The position numbers and the translations under genes are program-made. Under the pieces are notes generated by a model, which saw only the letters and a program-made list of their open reading frames with translations, had not been told where the DNA came from and made no database searches. From Anoplopoma fimbria (Eukaryota; Chordata; Actinopteri; Perciformes; Anoplopomatidae), in the NCBI RefSeq assembly GCF_027596085.1, contig NC_072452.1, positions 9,126,790 through 9,190,789 of the forward strand: DNA of 64,000 nucleotides, given 5' to 3'. Shown in pieces: positions 46,493 to 64,000 of this stretch. Position 1 is the stretch's first letter. Every line of letters begins with the position of its first letter.

Positions 46493-48604
46493 CTACAGAG
46501 AGACTCAGTGAAGCGGGGTTCGGTGTTCTGTTCACAGAATATTAATGCTACTCATCTTTCAACTTATTTGCATTGCAATTCAAAACATGTTTTATTTTTG
46601 TCTGGGTGTGCCAAATCATGTCTGTGCGGTGTATCTGAATGACACTGCTACAATCAGAAACAACTGTCGTGGTTAAATACAGAGAGTTTCTTTTTTTTTT
46701 CTTCTTTTTTTTTTAACAAAAGTATCAAGTGAACCCAGTCAAATTGTGAGGATCATGGACGAGGATGAAAAGCTGTAAGGGCGACTTAATAGTGTGATTC
46801 CAGAGTCTTTTTTTGTTTAAATGAACAACAAAAGGGACCACAAGCTGAGCGCAGAGTGTAAACTTGAGAAAGAACAAATAATCAGAATATGTCCTCAGCC
46901 TGGAAACAATGGCAACATGGCAAATTGTGAGACTTGTTAGCTTGGTTATTGTACTACATATCAATAATCTAGTCAACGTTCAAGCAGCGTTCATGTTAAA
47001 TTGAGGCTGAGTCGTTAATATGAAAAGGTAACAGCTTTTTTCTACTATTCTATTTAAAAACCAGTCAAAACTAAAAACACAACATTTAATTAAAGATAAA
47101 AGCTATAATGTTACATTTTACATTTTTGTTTGACTTCTCATTCCAACTGGCACTTCCCACATAAAAGGGACAATAAATTCACATTTTGGCTGTCTAGAAA
47201 CGCTATTTGTCATTTGCTTAGCCTTCCTTATAAAATTGAGGCCGGACAAAACCTTGGCAGTAAGCTTGTGTCCATGAGGACTGCTAACAACATCAACAAT
47301 AAGAAGCCATTTTCGCAGTTGACTGATGGGTCAGAGGTAAAACAGGCGCCTGGTGAAGCCAAACAATGAACTCAGGATAAAAATCTGTGTCTATAAAAAG
47401 GATAGGAAATAAAGGATTAATAAAGGACATCTTTAAAAACAGACAAATATTCTTATTTCACTATGCAGAGGACAGAATGTAAGACAAGTGTGGTAACATA
47501 AATCAAGTAAAAAAGGCCCCAAACCAGCAATCCCATGTGCCTGAGGGATGCTAAGAGATAAACAACAATATCATTAAACCCTTTCCCTATATAGCATAGT
47601 ACTACGCTCCTAACCACACCAGGCCTTTCCATATCATACAATACAACATCCTTCAGTAAATCATTGGATAATACAATCACTGCAGGGCAAACGGGGCGAC
47701 TTTCAATGAACTGCTAGTATCTTTAAATTGCACAGACATGGATGGAAAAAAAAAATAGATATGCATTTAACCAATGGCAGAAAGCATTATCTTTCTGGCC
47801 AGGCCCTGAGGAATTCTGGGGCGGGGTGCAGAAATTCCATGTAAAGAACAGGAAGGGGACAAAATTATCAGTGGAAATTAATGGCACTTTTTTACACTTT
47901 GCAGACCTTACCAGTCAGTCTTCAGAGTCTTTACAGTGGTCATAAAAAGTCATAATGGAGAAAGTATAGACACGCAGAGGATTCCATGTGTTTAATGGCC
48001 AGCCAGCGAGCCAGCCAGCCACCCACGATCCCCTACAGCAGGGAGTGGGGACAAGCAAGTTAAAAACAGGCTGTTTGTAGGCGGAGATGTTCCACCCCTC
48101 ACTGAGAGGAAGGAGGCTGTGTAACAATGTAATGGTTGAACCTAAAAAAGGAGACTAAATGTCACTTATCCTTTTCTTTTAGTTTGCTTCATCCATGGCT
48201 TCCATTCTCCCAGCTGACAGGAGTTCTTGTGAAACTGCGCCCCATAAATATACTTGTCCAAAGAACAAAAATCAGAGGAAGCAGAAAGGGGAAAAAAAGA
48301 ATCTAACTACGAAGTAGGCAGGACCGTCCTTTGTATATCCGGGTTAAAATCCAGCTGAGTGGTAAACAAAGTGTTAACTGTTTGGTTTGTGTGGGGTATT
48401 CTTCTCCCCATTCAAGTGTCACTGATAAACAGGGAAGTAAACTCTTTGTGTATGCAGGTATAAAAGTGTGAGAGTGCATATGTGCTGCTTAGCTCAACGG
48501 CAATGGTTCTCCGCTTCTCCGTCCTCAGCTGGACGGGACTTGTGTGTGCTGTGTTGACCTTGCTGGGCCTAAAGGGGCGGGGCTCCCTCACGTCACCTCT
48601 CATG
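46490..48604 (-). other. 3' flank and presumed 3' UTR of tspan17
   Basis: This lies directly downstream of the tspan17 stop. No canonical AATAAA is seen on the - strand within about 2 kb. A variant ATTAAA (tttaat on +, 47991-47996) would give a 3' UTR of about 0.6 kb. The end of the transcript is therefore not fixed. No other gene is seen. Confidence 0.4.
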
Positions 48605-62377
<13,773 letters not shown>

Positions 62378-63000
62378 TCTTCCAGAGGACAGAGGCGGCT
62401 AACCAGGGGGAGCTAACTCACGGTGTGGGGACTCACTCTCTCACTCTCTCACTCTCTCACTCACTCTCTCACTCTCTCTCTCACTCTCTCACTCTCACGC
62501 CGCTGGTACTCTAACAGCTGGACCGACGCTGCGGCGCTTGAGCCCCTGAAGCCTCCATCAGATACAGACAAGGAAACGCATGCATGTAATGATCCTGTCC
62601 CCGCTTCAACCATGAGCCTGCTAGGCCAGCCAGCAAGGCAACTTCTATGGTTAGCACTAGCAGCTAACCACAACAACATGCAGGGACACTTTACGGAGGA
62701 GACATCTGCGGCTCAGTCGATGGGCTGAAGTTTTCCTCGCCAGGTCCAGCTGATGGCCTTTTCAGCTTAGCGTCTCCTCGGTTGCGTCTATTCCCGCATC
62801 GTCCCCTGAAACCTTCATTCTTGTAGTTTCGTCTCGTGAAACAAGCCCATTGCTGTCAAACGAGGAAGCGAGGACACTGCGCGTTTCCTCCTCACGAGCG
62901 CCCTCACGCGTCTCGAGGAAGTGTTTTGGCGAGATCATTTGAGCCCGTGTTCAGGTTTATGGATCCGCAGGGGGCAGCAGGGTCGAAAGACGTTTTAGAA
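62378..63000 (-). promoter_or_regulatory. CpG-rich 5' UTR/promoter region of tspan17
   Basis: This lies immediately upstream of the tspan17 start codon. It is clearly richer in G+C and CpG than the rest of the window (acgccgct, ctgcggcgc, cctcacgcgtctcgagg and similar), as expected for a CpG-island promoter of a broadly expressed gene. No TATA box is obvious. The transcription start cannot be placed, and a non-coding first exon further upstream is possible. Confidence 0.55.
62431..62498. repeat. (TCACTC)n-type pyrimidine tract
   Basis: Degenerate CACTCTCT repeats of about 68 bp, 54 bp upstream of the tspan17 start codon. On the gene's sense strand this is a GAGTGAGA-rich purine tract in the leader or core promoter. 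Confidence 0.9.
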
Positions 63001-63121
63001 TTGAATCAATGCAAAGTAGAGGGGAAAAAAACCAATCAACAGCTGTATTTTAATCACACGGTTCACAGACCTACTTGTTGTAAACGTCCCCTATCTACAG
63101 CTAATTATTCATATTACTATA

Positions 63122-63414
63122 CACAGGACCAAGTCAAAAGTTTGGACACACCATTTCTTTGAAGAATGTAAAATATCATATTCAACTACTTTGAAGAATG
63201 TAAAATATAAAACATATTCTTGGTTTGTTGAGCATTTGTTTGTTTACCACATAATTCCATATGTGTTCCTTCATAGTTTGGATGTCATTTCTTTGAAGAA
63301 TGTAAAATATAAAAATATTAATCTACAATGTATGTCTTCAATAAAAAAAGAAAATAAATAAATAAAGAGAAACCATTGAATGAGAAGGTGTGTCCAAACT
63401 TTTGACTGGTACTG
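63122..63414. mobile_element. Tc1/mariner-type MITE with TA target duplication
   Basis: The ends are inverted: cacaggaccaagtcaaaagt then ttggacacacc on the left; ggtgtgtccaaacttttgac then tggtactg on the right. TA flanks both sides (63120-63121 and 63415-63416). The interior (taattccatatgtgttcctt, aaccattgaatgagaagg) is that of a widespread fish Tc1-like miniature element. It contains three copies of ctttgaagaatgtaaaatat (63157, 63189, 63291). No transposase. Confidence 0.88.
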
Positions 63415-63416
63415 TA

Positions 63417-64000
63417 TTTCTATACCATTATTTATCTGATGGGCTCATTTATATTTGGCAACACAGTGTTTGTGAGTTGTGAAATGGAAGCTGCTCAGCT
63501 TGTCAACACATGCTGTAGAGACCTGCTGTACAGCTGCTGACTGCATGCCACATTCTTTGCAGTTCTCTTGCATGCCTTTCACTTTTTCACTTTAATGAAA
63601 CCTGTGATATCTAACACAAAGATATCACCTTTGTTCCCCCCCCAGCAATCCGACTGTGCCAGAATCACATCATTGTAATCACGGGATGTGAGCATCCAGA
63701 CTGCATTTAGTTATTCCCTGCTGCTATGTCAAAATATCCTTTGATATGGAGATACTAGAGAGAAACTGCAGCTTTAATGTATTTTCTTCATAGTATTTTT
63801 CTTGTTTCATTTTTATACTAAGATACATTCTTGAACACAAAGAAATAGAGACCACGAGAGAATATATGACATGCTTATTTCGAGAAAACAGTTGCATGTA
63901 CACAAGCAGTTCAGACAGTGTGGCCTCATTTGAACTTCTGTCTGGAGTCCTACAGATGGCAGTCTATGAACCTGTGATAAATGGGACTTTAGTTTTACTT
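63417..64000. other. Intergenic, nothing recognised
   Basis: AT-rich sequence to the window edge with no exon or repeat that I recognise. Confidence 0.45.

Noticed and set aside
46263..46642. Open frames of alternating Thr/His and Cys/Val
   Set aside because: They are translations of the TG microsatellite and its flanks, not genes.

Overview
This window is a piece of a teleost (probably percomorph) fish nuclear chromosome. The evidence is split genes with GT-AG introns, long AT-rich intergenic DNA, long AC/GT, ATT and CTTT microsatellites, a Tc1/mariner-type miniature element, decayed L2/CR1-type LINEs, and several dispersed repeats that I recognise from memory as common in spiny-rayed fish. 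I see no operons, CRISPR arrays, phage or plasmid features.

Two protein-coding genes can be rebuilt completely. The first is on the + strand at 17460-20437: a two-exon class A GPCR of 349 aa that reads as melanin-concentrating hormone receptor 2 (mchr2). Its only coding intron splits the Arg codon of the DRY motif, and its TM7 has NPLML where almost all class A receptors have NPxxY. The second is on the - strand at 48605-62377: an eight-exon tetraspanin of 270 aa that reads as tspan17, a member of the TspanC8 group (eight cysteines in the large extracellular loop), whose known partner is the protease ADAM10. All seven coding introns are phase 0. The two genes are transcribed towards each other and lie about 28 kb apart (stop codon to stop codon). 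I see no sequence link between their functions.

Layout: 1-755, decayed LINE running off the left edge; 1370-3355, locally duplicated and inverted low-copy sequence; 9.8-11.5, 14.1-14.7 and 15.3-15.9 kb, dispersed repeats; 16.7-17.0 kb, LINE 3' tail; 17.3-21.2 kb, mchr2 with a poly-T/G-rich leader and two candidate poly(A) signals; 21.2-48.6 kb, gene-poor DNA with an imperfect inverted repeat of about 2.3 kb (28.5-30.9 kb), a second copy of the 15.3-kb element (36.7-37.2 kb) and a LINE nested in an older repeat (37.9-39.0 kb); 48.6-62.4 kb, tspan17; 62.4-63.0 kb, its CpG-rich 5' region; 63.12-63.41 kb, a Tc1-like MITE.

I found no new multi-gene system. The observations most worth checking are the receptor's missing Tyr 7.53 and C-terminal PDZ-like motif, the weak splice sites around the 48-nt exon 6 of tspan17, the dated nested LINE insertion with a 28-bp tandem array in its 3' UTR, and the large inverted repeat.
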